From Huaxiibacter chinensis (GTDB taxonomy: Bacteria; Pseudomonadota; Gammaproteobacteria; Enterobacterales; Enterobacteriaceae), in assembly GCF_022171985.1 (NCBI RefSeq), contig NZ_JAJVHF010000002.1, positions 248,001-312,000 of the forward strand: a stretch of DNA of 64,000 nucleotides, in the 5' to 3' direction. The notes under the pieces were generated by a model. The model did not search any database. It had not been told where the DNA came from and saw only the letters and a program-made list of their open reading frames with translations. This document shows, piece after piece, positions 8,870 through 19,087 of this stretch. The translations under genes and the position numbers were made by a program. Positions within the stretch are counted from its first letter, which is position 1. Each line of letters begins with the position of its first letter.

Positions 8870-9346
8870 TTAATGCGTTCTGAGTAAATAATTAATTTGC
8901 TTATGCACCAGCGCCGTGCGCTTAACGATGCGCGGCGCGACCCAGACAATACTGCTTCCGGCCACCACGCCTAAAATCTCCGGCAGCTGGTGATAATCCA
9001 GAATACGCGCCACCGCACGGCCATATCCGGCAACGGTATGGATAAGGATAAATTCGCTGTTGTGCTCCACGCTGACCACCATTTCTGAGATAGACCGCGC
9101 CGCATCCGGAGCCGGGCGCAGCTGAGGATTCATCGAATAAATCTTTTGGCCTTTGGCATTGCGAATTTTTATGACACCCAGCAGCGTGAGCAGACGTGAA
9201 ACGGTAGACTGGCTTATGGTTTCAAAGCCGCGTTCCTGTAAATCACGGCGGATCTCTTCCTGAGAGAGGTAGGTGTTTTCGCTAATCAGAGTCTGGCAAA
9301 CCGCCAGCTGAAGTTGTTCTTTGGGGGAGTAATCTCCGTATTCCAT
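8870..9346 (-). CDS. ArgR-family arginine repressor paralogue of the ADI operon
   Basis: 158-residue ArgR homologue. The N-terminal winged helix contains SQSTVSRLL (recognition helix) and the C-terminal half has GYGRAVARILD and a hydrophobic trimer core, the arginine-binding oligomerisation domain. The start at 9346 (MEYGDYSPKEQ) was chosen over an in-frame ATG at 9394 because it matches the family length (156 in E. coli ArgR) and has a purine-rich ribosome site. It is the last gene of the arcACBD cluster, as in the Salmonella STM4463-4467 locus. It is probably a dedicated regulator of arginine catabolism; the housekeeping argR would be elsewhere. The GTG/TTG alternatives were not needed. Confidence 0.9.
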   Translation of the reverse strand: MEYGDYSPKEQLQLAVCQTLISENTYLSQEEIRRDLQERGFETISQSTVSRLLTLLGVIKIRNAKGQKIYSMNPQLRPAPDAARSISEMVVSVEHNSEFILIHTVAGYGRAVARILDYHQLPEILGVVAGSSIVWVAPRIVKRTALVHKQINYLLRTH

Positions 9347-9400
9347 GTTCTCTTCTTCCCATCTCAGTGAGCAAAATAACCGGTGGCGCCGCACCGATCC

Positions 9401-9430
9401 GTAGGCCGGATAAGCGCAGCGCCATCCGGA
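9401..9430. repeat. REP-type palindrome between arcD and the argR paralogue
   Basis: GTAGGCCGGATAAGCGCAGC followed by GCCATCCGG is the standard enterobacterial REP sequence. It sits in the 87-base gap within the arc operon and could stabilise the upstream arcACBD message relative to the regulator gene. Confidence 0.75.
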
Positions 9431-9433
9431 AAA

Positions 9434-10837
9434 TTACATCAATGCACCCAGGCTTAACGCTACCATAATCACCACCGTCAAAATCCCCAGCAGCGGCGCA
9501 ACCCACTTCAGATAGCGCACGTAGGGAACGCGGGCGATTGCCAGCCCACCCATGACCACGGCGGAGGTTGGGGTCACCAGATTGACGATACCGGATGCAG
9601 ACTGGTACGCAGTCACGACCAAATCGCGATTGACGTTAGCGAAATCGGCAAGCGGCGCCATGATCGGCATCGTCAGAACGGCCAGGCCGGACGAAGAAGG
9701 CACAAGAAATGACAACAGCACTTCCAGCCAGTACATCACGTTAATAAACGCGACGGAGGATAATCCGGTCACCAGGCCTTCAGCACTGTGCAAAATGGTG
9801 TGGGTAATCATGCCCTTATCCATAATCACTACGATACCGCGGGCGATGCCGATAATCAGCGCGACGCCCAGCAAATCCCGTGCGCCGTTGATAAAGGTGG
9901 AGGTCAGCTCCTCTTCGCTCATCCGCGCGATAAGGCCGACGATGATGGCGCTGGCAAGAAACACGGCCGAGATCTCGGCCATCCACCAACCCAGCACCGC
10001 CACGCCGTAAATCATCACGGCAAAGGCCAGGGCGAAAATCACCAGAATGATTTTGCGCACCGGGGTAAATTCCAGCGACTGGTCGCCTTTGTTACCCAGA
10101 AAATGGGCGAGGTTCTCTTCTTGTTTATCCGCCACGATCGACAGCGACGGATCCTGACGGACCTTGCGGGCGTAGCGCATCACCCAGACCACGCAGATGA
10201 TCCAGCCAATAACCAGCATCGCCAGACGCAGGGCGATCCCGTTGGTAAAGGGGATGCCGGCGGCGTTGGCCGCGATCACCGTGGCAAAGGGGTTGATCGT
10301 CGAGCCGAGCGTACCAATGCCCGCGCCGAGCAGGACGGTGGAGGCGGCCACAACCGGATCGAAGCGGGCGGCCAGCATCACCGGAACCAAAAGCGTGTAG
10401 AACGGCAGTGACTCTTCGGCCATGCCATAAATGGTGCCACCGGCGGCAAACAGCGCCATCAGGATCGGGATCATCCACTCTTCGCGCCCGCGCAGCTTGG
10501 TGGTGACGCGCTCGATCCCCGCATCAATGGCACCGGTTTTGGTGACGATCCCCAGAAATCCGCCGATGATCAAAATAAACAGCGCGACGTCGATCGCCCC
10601 GGCCTGGCCGGAGACCGGATCGTACAATCCGGCGATCGGGGCCATCAGCACCGAAACGATCCCCTGCGGATGCGCGGCAACGTGCGCGTAAGTGCCGGCA
10701 ATGGGCACTTCTTTGCCGAGCGTTTCGTTCATCGCCATCTGGTACTGGCCGGCTGGCACAATCCAGCTCAGCGCGGCGACAACGGCAATCAGAAAAAAGA
10801 GGATGGTATACGCAGAAGGAAACTTGAACTTGCCCAT
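9434..10837 (-). CDS. arcD: Arginine/ornithine antiporter-type permease (YfcC/ArcD family)
   Basis: 467-residue inner-membrane transporter with about twelve hydrophobic segments spread over its length, of the YfcC/DcuC-like superfamily. Position between arcB and the ArgR gene, with the same order as Salmonella STM4464, points to exchange of external arginine for ornithine in the deiminase pathway. The start at 10837 (MGKFKFPSAYTILFF) is preceded by AAGGAGAAC; the upstream in-frame start at 10867 lacks such a site. Substrate is inferred from context; the YfcC family also contains other amino-acid carriers. The symbol reflects role, not a close match to Pseudomonas ArcD. Confidence 0.82.
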   Translation of the reverse strand: MGKFKFPSAYTILFFLIAVVAALSWIVPAGQYQMAMNETLGKEVPIAGTYAHVAAHPQGIVSVLMAPIAGLYDPVSGQAGAIDVALFILIIGGFLGIVTKTGAIDAGIERVTTKLRGREEWMIPILMALFAAGGTIYGMAEESLPFYTLLVPVMLAARFDPVVAASTVLLGAGIGTLGSTINPFATVIAANAAGIPFTNGIALRLAMLVIGWIICVVWVMRYARKVRQDPSLSIVADKQEENLAHFLGNKGDQSLEFTPVRKIILVIFALAFAVMIYGVAVLGWWMAEISAVFLASAIIVGLIARMSEEELTSTFINGARDLLGVALIIGIARGIVVIMDKGMITHTILHSAEGLVTGLSSVAFINVMYWLEVLLSFLVPSSSGLAVLTMPIMAPLADFANVNRDLVVTAYQSASGIVNLVTPTSAVVMGGLAIARVPYVRYLKWVAPLLGILTVVIMVALSLGALM

Positions 10838-10884
10838 GATGTTCTCCTTGCCCCGGCGCAGCCTCATGCCGCGCCGGGCGGTGA

Positions 10885-11889
10885 TTAGTCGCCGAGTGTC
10901 GCCACCATGACCGCTTTAATGGTGTGCATGCGGTTTTCTGCTTCGTCAAAGACGATAGAGTTCGGGGATTCGAAGACCTCCTCCGTTACCTCCAGCCCTT
11001 TCAGGCCGTAGGCCATTTCGATTTCCCGGCCCACTTTGGTGTGCTCGTTATGGAACGCAGGCAGGCAGTGCATGAATTTGACGTTTGGATTGCCGGTCGC
11101 TTTCATCACGTCGCCGTTAATTTGATAAGGCTTCATCAGACTGACGCGCTCGGCCCAGGCCTCTTTCGGTTCACCCATCGACACCCAGACGTCGGTGTAG
11201 AGGAAGTCCGTGCCGTGCACGCCTTCGTTCACATCATCGGTCAGGGTGATGCGTGCGCCGGTCTCTTTGGCGATGGCGCGGCACTGCTCAACCAGCGCGG
11301 CATCCGGCCAGAACGATTTCGGGGCGACCAGGCGGATATCCATGCCCATCTTCGCCGCGCCGACCATCAGCGAATTGCCCATGTTGTTTCGCGCATCGCC
11401 CAGATAGGCGAAGCTCAGCTCCTGCAGCGTTTTGCCCGGCGCGTGCTCCAGCATGGTCATCAGATCCGCCAGGATTTGCGTCGGATGGAACTCATCGGTC
11501 AGGCCGTTCCAGACCGGCACGCCCGCGAACTCGCCCAGCTCTTCGACAATCGCCTGGCCGTAGCCGCGATATTCAATGCCGTCATACATCCGACCCAGCA
11601 CGCGGGCAGTATCTTTCATCGACTCTTTATGGCCGATCTGGGAACCGCTTGGGCCGAGGTAGGTGACCTGAGCGCCCTGGTCAAATGCGCCCACTTCAAA
11701 CGCGCAGCGGGTGCGGGTGGAGGTTTTTTCAAAGATCAGGGCGATGTTTTTCCCGACCAGGGTTTGCTTTTCACGACCGGCTTTTTTGGCGGCTTTGAGT
11801 TCGATGGCCAGGTCGATCAGGTACTGAATTTCTGTTGGCGTGTAGTCCAGCAGTTTGAGGAAATGACGGTTTTTCAGGTTGATGGTCAT
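10885..11889 (-). CDS. arcB: Catabolic ornithine carbamoyltransferase ArcB
   Basis: 334-residue enzyme that in this context splits citrulline with phosphate into ornithine and carbamoyl phosphate. It has [26 protein letters not shown] and the ornithine-site HCLPAFHN. It is flanked by arcC and arcD, which fixes the catabolic assignment, because the anabolic paralogue argI lies only 4 kb away (15819-16823) under ARG-box control. The two share long identical stretches such as [17 protein letters not shown] and [17 protein letters not shown]. Start chosen for an AAAGGATTT ribosome site. Confidence 0.93.
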   Translation of the reverse strand: MTINLKNRHFLKLLDYTPTEIQYLIDLAIELKAAKKAGREKQTLVGKNIALIFEKTSTRTRCAFEVGAFDQGAQVTYLGPSGSQIGHKESMKDTARVLGRMYDGIEYRGYGQAIVEELGEFAGVPVWNGLTDEFHPTQILADLMTMLEHAPGKTLQELSFAYLGDARNNMGNSLMVGAAKMGMDIRLVAPKSFWPDAALVEQCRAIAKETGARITLTDDVNEGVHGTDFLYTDVWVSMGEPKEAWAERVSLMKPYQINGDVMKATGNPNVKFMHCLPAFHNEHTKVGREIEMAYGLKGLEVTEEVFESPNSIVFDEAENRMHTIKAVMVATLGD

Positions 11890-11915
11890 GGGTAAATCCT
11901 TTTTAACTTGTTAGC

Positions 11916-12003
11916 TGTCTGATGCCCTCACTCCGGCCCTCTCCCACAGGGAGAGGGGGGTAATATTCCTTCTCCCTGTGGGAGAAGGTTAGGGTGAGGG
12001 GTT
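11916..12003. repeat. Paired hairpin repeat between arcC and arcB
   Basis: CTGATGCCCTCACTCCGG plus CCCTCTCCC/GGGAGAGGG and a second inverted copy CCTTCTCCC/GGGAGAAGG ending GGTGAGGGG. It is the same family as the arrays at 4678-5170 and 15404-15815. Located inside the arc operon, it could set the relative message levels of arcAC and arcBD. Confidence 0.75.
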
Positions 12004-12915
12004 TTAGTGACGAATCAGCGTGCCTTTCTCGCCCGCCAGGATTTCCGGGCCGTCTTCCAGCGAGCCGATCCCGGCGATGCCGTTGCACGTCTGCACAAAC
12101 GCGCAGCAGGCGGCGACTTTCGGGCCCATCGACCCGGCGTCAAAGTGCATCTCCCTTAAGATGTCAGGCGTGACCTGGGCCAGCGGGCGCTGGGTGGGTT
12201 TTCCCCAGTCGAGGTACACCGCGTCGGCATCGGTCAGGATCAGCAGGGCATCCGCTTCGATCTGGCGGGCAAGCAGCGCGGCGGAGAGATCTTTATCAAT
12301 GACCGCTTCGATACCCTGATAGCCACTGGCGTTTTCCACCACCGGCACGCCGCCGCCGCCGTTGCAAATCACCAGATGATCGCGGGCAATCAGGGCGGTA
12401 ATGGCATCGCTCTCGACAATGCGTTTCGGCTGAGGTGACGGAACAACGCGGCGGAAGTAAGAGCCGTCTGCTTTGAATACCCAGCCTTTTTCCGCCTGCA
12501 GGGCCTGCGCCTGTTCTTCGGAATAGACCGGGCCGATATATTTGGTCGGGTGGCTAAACGCCGGGTCGGCCGCATCCACCTCCACCTGGGTGAGCAGCAC
12601 GCTCACCTCGCGCTGGGGCAGATTGTTTTTCAGCGCTTGCTGGAGCATGTAACCAATCATCCCCTGACTTTCGGCACCGAGAATGTCGAGCGGGTAAGGG
12701 GTGACCTTGTCATAGGCGCTGTTTTGCAGCGCGAGCAGGCCTACCTGCGGTCCATTGCCATGCACCAGCACCACGCGCCACTGCGTTGTTAATCCGGCGA
12801 TGGTGCGGGCGGCCAGCTCGATGTTTTGACGCTGGATGGCGGCTTCCAGGGGTTCACCGCGTTTCAGCAACGCGTTTCCGCCGAGCGCCACAACCAGAGT
12901 AGGTTTTCGTTCCAT
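12004..12915 (-). CDS. arcC: Carbamate kinase ArcC
   Basis: 303-residue kinase of the amino-acid-kinase fold. It transfers phosphate from carbamoyl phosphate to ADP, the ATP-yielding last step of the deiminase pathway. The N-terminal VALGGNALLKRGEPL holds the phosphate-binding glycines; HGNGPQVG and VICNGGGGVPV follow. The start at 12915 (MERKPTLVV) was chosen over 12939 because it has a TAAAGGAG ribosome site and matches family length. It begins 10 bases after the arcA stop, typical of translational coupling. Confidence 0.95.
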   Translation of the reverse strand: MERKPTLVVALGGNALLKRGEPLEAAIQRQNIELAARTIAGLTTQWRVVLVHGNGPQVGLLALQNSAYDKVTPYPLDILGAESQGMIGYMLQQALKNNLPQREVSVLLTQVEVDAADPAFSHPTKYIGPVYSEEQAQALQAEKGWVFKADGSYFRRVVPSPQPKRIVESDAITALIARDHLVICNGGGGVPVVENASGYQGIEAVIDKDLSAALLARQIEADALLILTDADAVYLDWGKPTQRPLAQVTPDILREMHFDAGSMGPKVAACCAFVQTCNGIAGIGSLEDGPEILAGEKGTLIRH

Positions 12916-12925
12916 GATCGCTCCT

Positions 12926-14146
12926 TTAAATTCCGTCACGTTCCAGAGGGCAGCTCATGCAGCGAGCGCCGCCGCGACCGCGACCCAGTTCGTCGCCGGG
13001 AATCGGCAGCACGGTGATGCCGGCTTTGTCATATTTTTCGTTGGTCCAGATGTTGCGCTCGTAACCCACCACCACGCCGGGGCGCAGGGTCAGCACGTTG
13101 TTGGCATCGTTCCACTGCTCGCGCTCGGCCTCGAAGGCGTCGCCGCCGGTGGTAATCAGGCGCACCTGAGAGATCCCCAGCGCTTTTTCAATGGCGTGCA
13201 GCAGATCCGTCTCCTGGGTACGCAGCAGGCCGCCGCGTCCGTCCGGGGTCAGGGTCCAGCACTGTGCGTCTTTGCGCACCACTTCGGGATAGACCGAGAA
13301 GGTATCAACGTCGATATGCGTCATGACGGTGTCGAGGTGCATACAGGAGCGATGTTTCGGTAACTCAACGACCACCACCCGTTCGGCCTGACGATGCTTA
13401 AACAGGCTGTCAGCCAGGAACTCCACCCCCTGTGGCGTGGTGCGCTCGGAAAGACCAATTAATACGGCGCCACGGCCAATGACCAGGACATCGCCGCCTT
13501 CTAATGTGGCGTGGTCATAATTAATATTTTCATCGCCAAAATATTTAATAAAGTCGCCGTCGGCAAAGGCAGGGTGCCAGCGATAAATGGCGCGCAGATT
13601 ATTGGTTTCGCGCTGGCGGGCGGGTTTAGCCATTGGGTTAATGGAAACACCGTTATAAATCCAGCAGGAGGTATCACGGGTAAATAAATGGTTGGGCAGT
13701 GGCTTCATAATAAAATCATTCGCCGTGTGGGTATCCACCACCATATTTTTAATACAGGCCGGGATCTCACCGTAGGTTAATCCTCCGCTTAATCGACGCG
13801 CCAGTTCCCGATGAGGCATATCCGCCAGCCAGCCGCGCACATCGTTGGCGAAGGTGGGGCCAAGGCGATAATCCGAGATTTGCGTATCCAGAAGCCAGGC
13901 TTTGGCCTCTGTAATATCAAGCGTTTGGGTTAAGAGGTCGGTCAACAGCAGGACTTCTACACCCTGCTCGCGCAGCGTGTTTGCGAAGATATCGTGCTCT
14001 TCGCCGGCACGCTCAACGGATAACACGTCATCAAATAATAATTCCTGACAGTTCGATGGCGTTAAGCGTTTCAAGCTTAAATTCGGGCGATGCAGCATGA
14101 CGCTACGCAATTGACCTATTTCAGAACCGACATAATGCTTTTCCAT
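12926..14146 (-). CDS. arcA: Arginine deiminase ArcA
   Basis: 406-residue hydrolase converting arginine to citrulline and ammonia; it supplies ATP through ArcB/ArcC and raises pH under acid or anaerobic stress. Recognisable blocks are [33 protein letters not shown], the catalytic-triad [10 protein letters not shown], and the C-terminal [18 protein letters not shown] with the nucleophilic Cys near 398. The start at 14146 ([11 protein letters not shown]) was chosen over 14224 because of family length and a TAAAGGGA ribosome site. It is the first gene of the operon. A CRP-like site lies about 120 bases upstream. Confidence 0.96.
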   Translation of the reverse strand: MEKHYVGSEIGQLRSVMLHRPNLSLKRLTPSNCQELLFDDVLSVERAGEEHDIFANTLREQGVEVLLLTDLLTQTLDITEAKAWLLDTQISDYRLGPTFANDVRGWLADMPHRELARRLSGGLTYGEIPACIKNMVVDTHTANDFIMKPLPNHLFTRDTSCWIYNGVSINPMAKPARQRETNNLRAIYRWHPAFADGDFIKYFGDENINYDHATLEGGDVLVIGRGAVLIGLSERTTPQGVEFLADSLFKHRQAERVVVVELPKHRSCMHLDTVMTHIDVDTFSVYPEVVRKDAQCWTLTPDGRGGLLRTQETDLLHAIEKALGISQVRLITTGGDAFEAEREQWNDANNVLTLRPGVVVGYERNIWTNEKYDKAGITVLPIPGDELGRGRGGARCMSCPLERDGI

Positions 14147-14263
14147 ATTTATCCCTTTACTTTTTTTCAGAATAAAAAGGGCTGAGCCATGCATGTTAAT
14201 TAATGTCATGGCGGCTAAGCTCATTTGATTTCAGGAATCATACTAGGCGCTAAATCTATTTGT

Positions 14264-14283
14264 AATGTGATATTGCTCACGCT
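14264..14283. promoter_or_regulatory. CRP-like binding site upstream of arcA
   Basis: TGTGA-TATTGC-TCACG at 14266-14281 matches the CRP consensus TGTGA-N6-TCACA with one change. It lies about 120 bases upstream of the arcA start in the large divergent gap toward tabA. Because the site is palindromic it could serve either direction. Binding is inferred. Confidence 0.7.
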
Positions 14284-14445
14284 CAACAGGAGAGTGATGC
14301 GTTTGTTTTCAATTGCATGATTCGCATCAGATAATGATTAATTAGCGGCTTTTAAAATATGAATAGCTACGCGTTATTAGAAAGGGTTATCTGAAGTTGT
14401 TATTATTATGTAGAAATTTATATTTTGAAATAAATATCTATCATA

Positions 14446-14459
14446 TTGATTGTTAACAG
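14446..14459. promoter_or_regulatory. Weak FNR-like box in the arcA-tabA gap
   Basis: TTGAT-TGTT-AACAG agrees with the FNR/CRP-family pattern TTGAT-N4-ATCAA at eight of ten positions. Arginine deiminase operons are commonly induced without oxygen, so the site is worth noting, but one half-site is poor. Confidence 0.3.
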
Positions 14460-14738
14460 GAAATGCTAGCGACTGGAATGACTATGCAAATTGAGCCGTT
14501 AATTATTATTATCTTATCTTAAACCCATAAATAATTATTTGTTTTTAACGCAAAATCGCCAGATAACAAAGTGTGAGCAGGGCAGCTTTAATTAATTTTT
14601 TATATAATATTCAGGTGGTTAGCGGAGCGGCTAAATCTGCTGAAACAGGGTTTATGCATAATGACTGCATACTTGCCGGAACAGGTTTAACAGTGTTTTA
14701 ACACATATCCCGATAAACATGCGCTGCCGCAAGGTTGA

Positions 14739-15272
<534 letters not shown>

Positions 15273-15403
15273 GCCCCTCACCCCAGCCCTCTCCCCGTGG
15301 GAGAGGGGGAAAATTCCCCTCACCTCCGGGAGTAAAAGTCGACGCTCCCAGCCCCATGGAAGTAAAAGTTGTAGCTCCCCTCATCCATGGAGGTAAAGTT
15401 CTG

Positions 15404-15815
15404 GTTCCCTCTCCCTGTGAGTGAGGGAACCAGCCCGCAGGATTATCTCCCTCTCCCCGTGGGAAAGGGGCGTGGTGAGAGCATCAGCCCGCAGGGTTTT
15501 CTCCCTCTCCCCGTGGGAGAGGGCCGGGGTGAGGGCATCAGCCCGCTGGTTTATCTCCCTTTCCCTGTGGGTGAGCGCCGGGTTGAGAGCACCAGCCCGC
15601 AGGTTTTCTCCCTCTCCCCGTGGGTGAGCGCCGGGTTGAGAGCACCAGCCCGCAGGTTTTCTCCCTCTGCCCGTGGGAGAGAACCGGTGTGAGGGCACCA
15701 GACCGCAGATTTTCTCCCTCTCCCCGTGGGAGAGAACCGGGGTGAGGGCATCAGCCCGCAGATTTTCTCCCTCTCCCCGTGGGAGAGGGCCGGGGTGAGG
15801 GCATCAGACCGCAGA
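15404..15815. repeat. Tandem array of eight 53-54-bp hairpin units between tabA and argI
   Basis: The anchor CAGCCCGCAG or a one-base variant recurs at 15431, 15485, 15539, 15593, 15646, 15699, 15752 and 15805, a spacing of 54, 54, 54, 53, 53, 53 and 53. Each unit is anchor, TTTTCTCCCTCTCCC, GTGGGAGAGGG hairpin, and CCGGGGTGAGGGCATCAG. Two partial, diverged units precede it from about 15280. The anchor does not change reading-frame constraint (period 53 and 54), so the repetitive ORFs through it are not genes. It lies 3' to both tabA and argI. Confidence 0.9.
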
Positions 15816-15818
15816 GGA

Positions 15819-16823
15819 TCACTCCCCCAGCGTCGCCACCATCACCGCTTTAATCGTGTGCATACGGTTTTCCGCCTGGTCAAACACGATGCTTGCCGCC
15901 GATTCAAACACCTCGTCCGTCACTTCCATCCCGCCGTGCAGATCGAACTCTTTCGCCATCTGCTTGCCCAGCGTCGTCTGATCGTCATGGAACGCCGGCA
16001 GACAGTGCAGGAACTTCACGTTCGGGTTACCGGTCAGCGCCATCATTTCGCTGTTGACCTGATAACCACGCAACAGCGCAATACGCTCCGCCCAGATCGC
16101 CTTCGGCTCACCCATCGACACCCAGACGTCGGTATAGATAAAATCAGCGCCTTTCACGCCCGCCGCGACATCCTCGATTAGGGTAATTTTGCCGCCGTTC
16201 TGCAACGCCAGCGCGCTGCACTCCGCGACCAGGCTCTCTTCCGGCCAGCAGGCTTTAGGCGCCACCAGACGCAGGTCCAGCCCCACCAGTGCCGCTGCCT
16301 CCAGCATCGAGTTGCCCATGTTATTGCGCGCATCGCCCGCATAGACCAGCGTCATCTCGTTCAACGCTTTGCCCGGCAGATGCTCCTGCATGGTCAGCAG
16401 GTCCGCCAGAAGCTGCGTGGGATGGAACTCGTTAGTCAGGCCGTTCCACACCGGCACGCCTGCGTATTCGGCCAGGGTTTCAACCACTTCCTGCCCGTGA
16501 CCACGGTACTGAATCCCGTCATACATCCGCCCCAGCACGCGCGCGGTATCTTTAATTGATTCTTTATGCCCAATCTGGCTGCCGCTCGGCCCTAAATACG
16601 TGACGCGTGCGCCCTGGTCATATGCGGCAACTTCGAAAGAGCAACGTGTACGAGTCGAGTCTTTTTCGAAGATGAGCGCGATATTTTTACCCGTAAGCTT
16701 TTGTTCCTCTTTGCCCTTTTTCTTATCGGCTTTGAGCTGAGCGGCGAGAGATAACAAACCGTGAAGCTGTGCTGGTGTAAAATCGAGCAATTTCAGAAAG
16801 TGTTTTTTATACAGTTCAGACAT
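15819..16823 (-). CDS. argI: Anabolic ornithine carbamoyltransferase ArgI
   Basis: 334-residue enzyme of arginine biosynthesis (ornithine + carbamoyl phosphate to citrulline). It matches E. coli ArgI almost throughout: [65 protein letters not shown]. The start at 16823 (MSELYKKH) follows a weak ribosome site and is the conserved start; a further in-frame ATG at 16841 is less likely. Two tandem ARG boxes lie 28-66 bases upstream, so it is repressed by ArgR with arginine, the opposite control expected for arcB. Confidence 0.96.
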   Translation of the reverse strand: MSELYKKHFLKLLDFTPAQLHGLLSLAAQLKADKKKGKEEQKLTGKNIALIFEKDSTRTRCSFEVAAYDQGARVTYLGPSGSQIGHKESIKDTARVLGRMYDGIQYRGHGQEVVETLAEYAGVPVWNGLTNEFHPTQLLADLLTMQEHLPGKALNEMTLVYAGDARNNMGNSMLEAAALVGLDLRLVAPKACWPEESLVAECSALALQNGGKITLIEDVAAGVKGADFIYTDVWVSMGEPKAIWAERIALLRGYQVNSEMMALTGNPNVKFLHCLPAFHDDQTTLGKQMAKEFDLHGGMEVTDEVFESAASIVFDQAENRMHTIKAVMVATLGE

Positions 16824-16850
16824 TTTATCCTCACATGGCAAAGGCCACTT

Positions 16851-16889
16851 ATTGAATTAAAATTCACTTTATATGTATGAATATTCATT
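16851..16889 (-). promoter_or_regulatory. Tandem ARG boxes of argI
   Basis: Box 1 (16851-16868) is ATTGAATTAAAATTCACT, a perfect fit to WNTGAATWWWWATTCANW. Box 2 (16872-16889) is TATGTATGAATATTCATT with two mismatches. They are separated by 3 bases, the standard spacing for an ArgR hexamer on two boxes. Confidence 0.93.
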
Positions 16890-16988
16890 TGCAACCCTGT
16901 TTCACAATTCTTTCTTACATTAGGTGGAGGCAAACACATCCGTGTGTGAAAATAGAAGTATCTGCCGAACTTTAAAGAGGAACGAGCC

Positions 16989-17411
16989 ATGGCAAACCCA
17001 GAACTGCTCGAAGAGCAACGCGAAGAGACGCGTCTGATTATTGAAGAACTGCTGGAAGACGGCAGCGATCCTGACGCGCTGTACACCATCGAGCACCATT
17101 TCTCTGCTGACGATTTTGAGTCGCTGGAGAAAATGGCGGTAGAAGCCTTCAAAATGGGTTACGAAGTCACCGAGCCAGAAGAGCTGGAAGTGGAAGAGGG
17201 CGAGACCGTCATCTGCTGTGACATTCTGAGCGAAGGCGCGCTGAAAGCGGAACTGATTGACGCCCAGGTTGAACAGCTGATGAACCTGGCCGAGAAGTTC
17301 GAAGTGGAATACGACGGCTGGGGCACCTACTTCGAAGATCCTAACGGCGAAGAGGGTGACGACGAAGATGACGATCTCGTCGATGAAGACGACGACGGTG
17401 TGCGTCACTAA
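16989..17411 (+). CDS. rraB: Ribonuclease E inhibitor RraB
   Basis: 140-residue acidic protein (formerly YjgD) that binds the C-terminal region of RNase E and modulates its activity toward a subset of mRNAs. The sequence is nearly collinear with E. coli RraB and ends in a run of Asp/Glu ([17 protein letters not shown]). The start at 16989 follows AAAGAGGAACGAG. It is divergent from argI, as in E. coli. Confidence 0.95.
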   Translation: MANPELLEEQREETRLIIEELLEDGSDPDALYTIEHHFSADDFESLEKMAVEAFKMGYEVTEPEELEVEEGETVICCDILSEGALKAELIDAQVEQLMNLAEKFEVEYDGWGTYFEDPNGEEGDDEDDDLVDEDDDGVRH

Positions 17412-17456
17412 GGATGGCTGACGGCAGCTCCGGCTGCCGTTTCTTTAAGGTGTAAA

Positions 17457-18215
17457 ATGGATTACCCGCAGATACTTGCCCCCGTTCGTCAGTTCCTTCA
17501 GTGCCCGACCCCGCAAGCCTGGATTGATAAAGCCCGCGATCCGGCCAACCTGCCGCTATTACTGACCGACCACATGGTGTGCGAACTCAAAGCCGCACAG
17601 ACCGCGCTATTGCTGGTGCGTAAATACGCCGCCGATCCACACGGGGCCGACGCGCTGCTGGCGTTGTTAAAACCTTACGAAGCTTTCACCTTCCGCGACG
17701 GCCCGGAGCCTGACTTCATCGCCCTGCAAAAGCAGATCGCGAAGAGTGCCATGCCCGGCACCGACGATCCGTGGGGGCGGCAGCTGATCGACAGCATGGT
17801 GCTGCTGATTAAAGAGGAACTGCACCATTTCTGGCAGGTGCGCGAGGCGATGCAGGCGCGCCACATCCCTTATGTAAAAATCACCGCCAGCCGCTACGCC
17901 AAAGGCATGCTGAAAGAAGTCCGCACGCATGAACCGCTGACGCTCATTGATAAGCTTATCTGTGGCGCCTACATCGAAGCGCGCTCCTGCGAGCGGTTTG
18001 CCGCCCTGGCGCCGCACCTGGATGATGATCTACAGAAGTTCTATCTGTCGTTACTGCGCTCGGAAGCGCGGCATTATCAGGACTATCTGACGCTTGCCCA
18101 ACAGGTGAGCGATAACGATATCTCACCGCGCATAAAGCTTTTTGGTGAAATTGAAGCCACACTTATTTCAACACCGGACGATGAATTCCGCTTTCACAGT
18201 GGCGTACCGGTGTAA
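17457..18215 (+). CDS. miaE: tRNA-(ms2io6A37) hydroxylase MiaE
   Basis: 252-residue non-haem di-iron monooxygenase that hydroxylates the isopentenyl side chain of ms2i6A37 in tRNAs reading UNN codons, using O2. Diiron ligands are visible in the four-helix bundle: Glu in MVCELKAAQ, EELHHFWQ (ExxH), the Glu of EARSCERF and SEARHYQDY (ExxH). It begins 45 bases after rraB. MiaE occurs in Salmonella, Enterobacter and relatives but is lacking in E. coli K-12. Notably it lies beside leuX, a tRNA of the modified class. Confidence 0.94.
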   Translation: MDYPQILAPVRQFLQCPTPQAWIDKARDPANLPLLLTDHMVCELKAAQTALLLVRKYAADPHGADALLALLKPYEAFTFRDGPEPDFIALQKQIAKSAMPGTDDPWGRQLIDSMVLLIKEELHHFWQVREAMQARHIPYVKITASRYAKGMLKEVRTHEPLTLIDKLICGAYIEARSCERFAALAPHLDDDLQKFYLSLLRSEARHYQDYLTLAQQVSDNDISPRIKLFGEIEATLISTPDDEFRFHSGVPV

Positions 18216-18247
18216 CCGGCATAGCGAAAGGATAAGGATGCGAGACG

Positions 18248-18979
18248 ATGAAGAGAGCCTGGAAACCGATAGTCATTGTTGCCGTACTGGCCGCCGTCGT
18301 GGCGTTTTGGGTCTATTACGACCGGCAGCGCCAGCTCAATACCCCCGAACAACAGCTTGATACCACGCTGAATTCGATGCCTGCCTGGCAGGTGATCAAA
18401 GAGCAAGAGCCCGCGCTGCAAAAGCGCATCCGCGAGCAGATCCTCGCGATGCAAAAGGCGGGCGAACCTGAACAGCACATTATCGACGTCATCCAGCCTC
18501 AGATCCTCAACCTGCAGATGTCGCGTCTGCAACATTCACCCGACGCCTACGTGGTGGATTATATGCGCGTCAATATGGAACAGACCGCCGCCATCCAGAA
18601 GGTGAGCGACGATGCCTGTTTCCGCTTCCTGTATCCGGCCGTGAAGGGCGGCGTAAACCCGATGCGCGTGCTGGATAAAGCGATGATGCAGCGCCGTATG
18701 AAGGCCGACGCCGACATGATGCGCGCCGCCTACGGTAAAAATCGCCACACCGTCACCCCCGAAGAGCGGCAAACGGCGATCGCCGACGTGCGTCCTGTTA
18801 TGCAGGAACTGGCCAGCCAGTACGGCGAGGACATCCAGCTATTGCAGATGCCGGAGAAAGCCATCGGGAAAGAGAAGCTGTCGTGCGATATGGTGCAGGC
18901 GATGTGGGCGAAGGTGCTGAAACTGCCGGAACAGAAGGCCGCCGGCGTCATCCGCCTGGCCGTTTCCGAGCTGGATTAA
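18248..18979 (+). CDS. Conserved membrane-anchored protein of unknown function
   Basis: 243 residues with one N-terminal hydrophobic segment (about 7-22, IVIVAVLAAVVAFWVYY) and a long, mostly helical, charged remainder, so it is most likely anchored in the inner membrane facing the periplasm. Only one feature stands out: two cysteines (near 120 and 219) that could pair. It begins 32 bases after miaE and may be co-transcribed. Homologues in other enterobacteria are sometimes labelled topoisomerase II; nothing in the sequence supports that. Function unknown. Confidence 0.75.
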   Translation: MKRAWKPIVIVAVLAAVVAFWVYYDRQRQLNTPEQQLDTTLNSMPAWQVIKEQEPALQKRIREQILAMQKAGEPEQHIIDVIQPQILNLQMSRLQHSPDAYVVDYMRVNMEQTAAIQKVSDDACFRFLYPAVKGGVNPMRVLDKAMMQRRMKADADMMRAAYGKNRHTVTPEERQTAIADVRPVMQELASQYGEDIQLLQMPEKAIGKEKLSCDMVQAMWAKVLKLPEQKAAGVIRLAVSELD

Positions 18980-19029
18980 CCCTTACGCTGATTTTTTCGA
19001 CACTTAGCACAGGTTTAACGCGCTGCCGC

Positions 19030-19057
19030 TTGCATGGCAGCGCGTGACAGGTATAAT
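19030..19057 (+). promoter_or_regulatory. leuX promoter
   Basis: TTGCAT at 19030-19035 and TATAAT at 19052-19057 are spaced by 16 bases, with the tRNA starting 31 bases later. Confidence 0.8.
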
Positions 19058-19087
19058 CCACAACGTTTCCGCATCATCCCCTTCAGT

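Noticed and set aside
15387..15698. Repetitive ORFs through the 53-54-base array
   Set aside because: Peptides arise from hairpin repeats in several frames and lack a ribosome site; period of 53-54 shifts the frame.
18248..18979. Topoisomerase II label used for homologues
   Set aside because: No topoisomerase motif; a single membrane anchor and helical protein instead.
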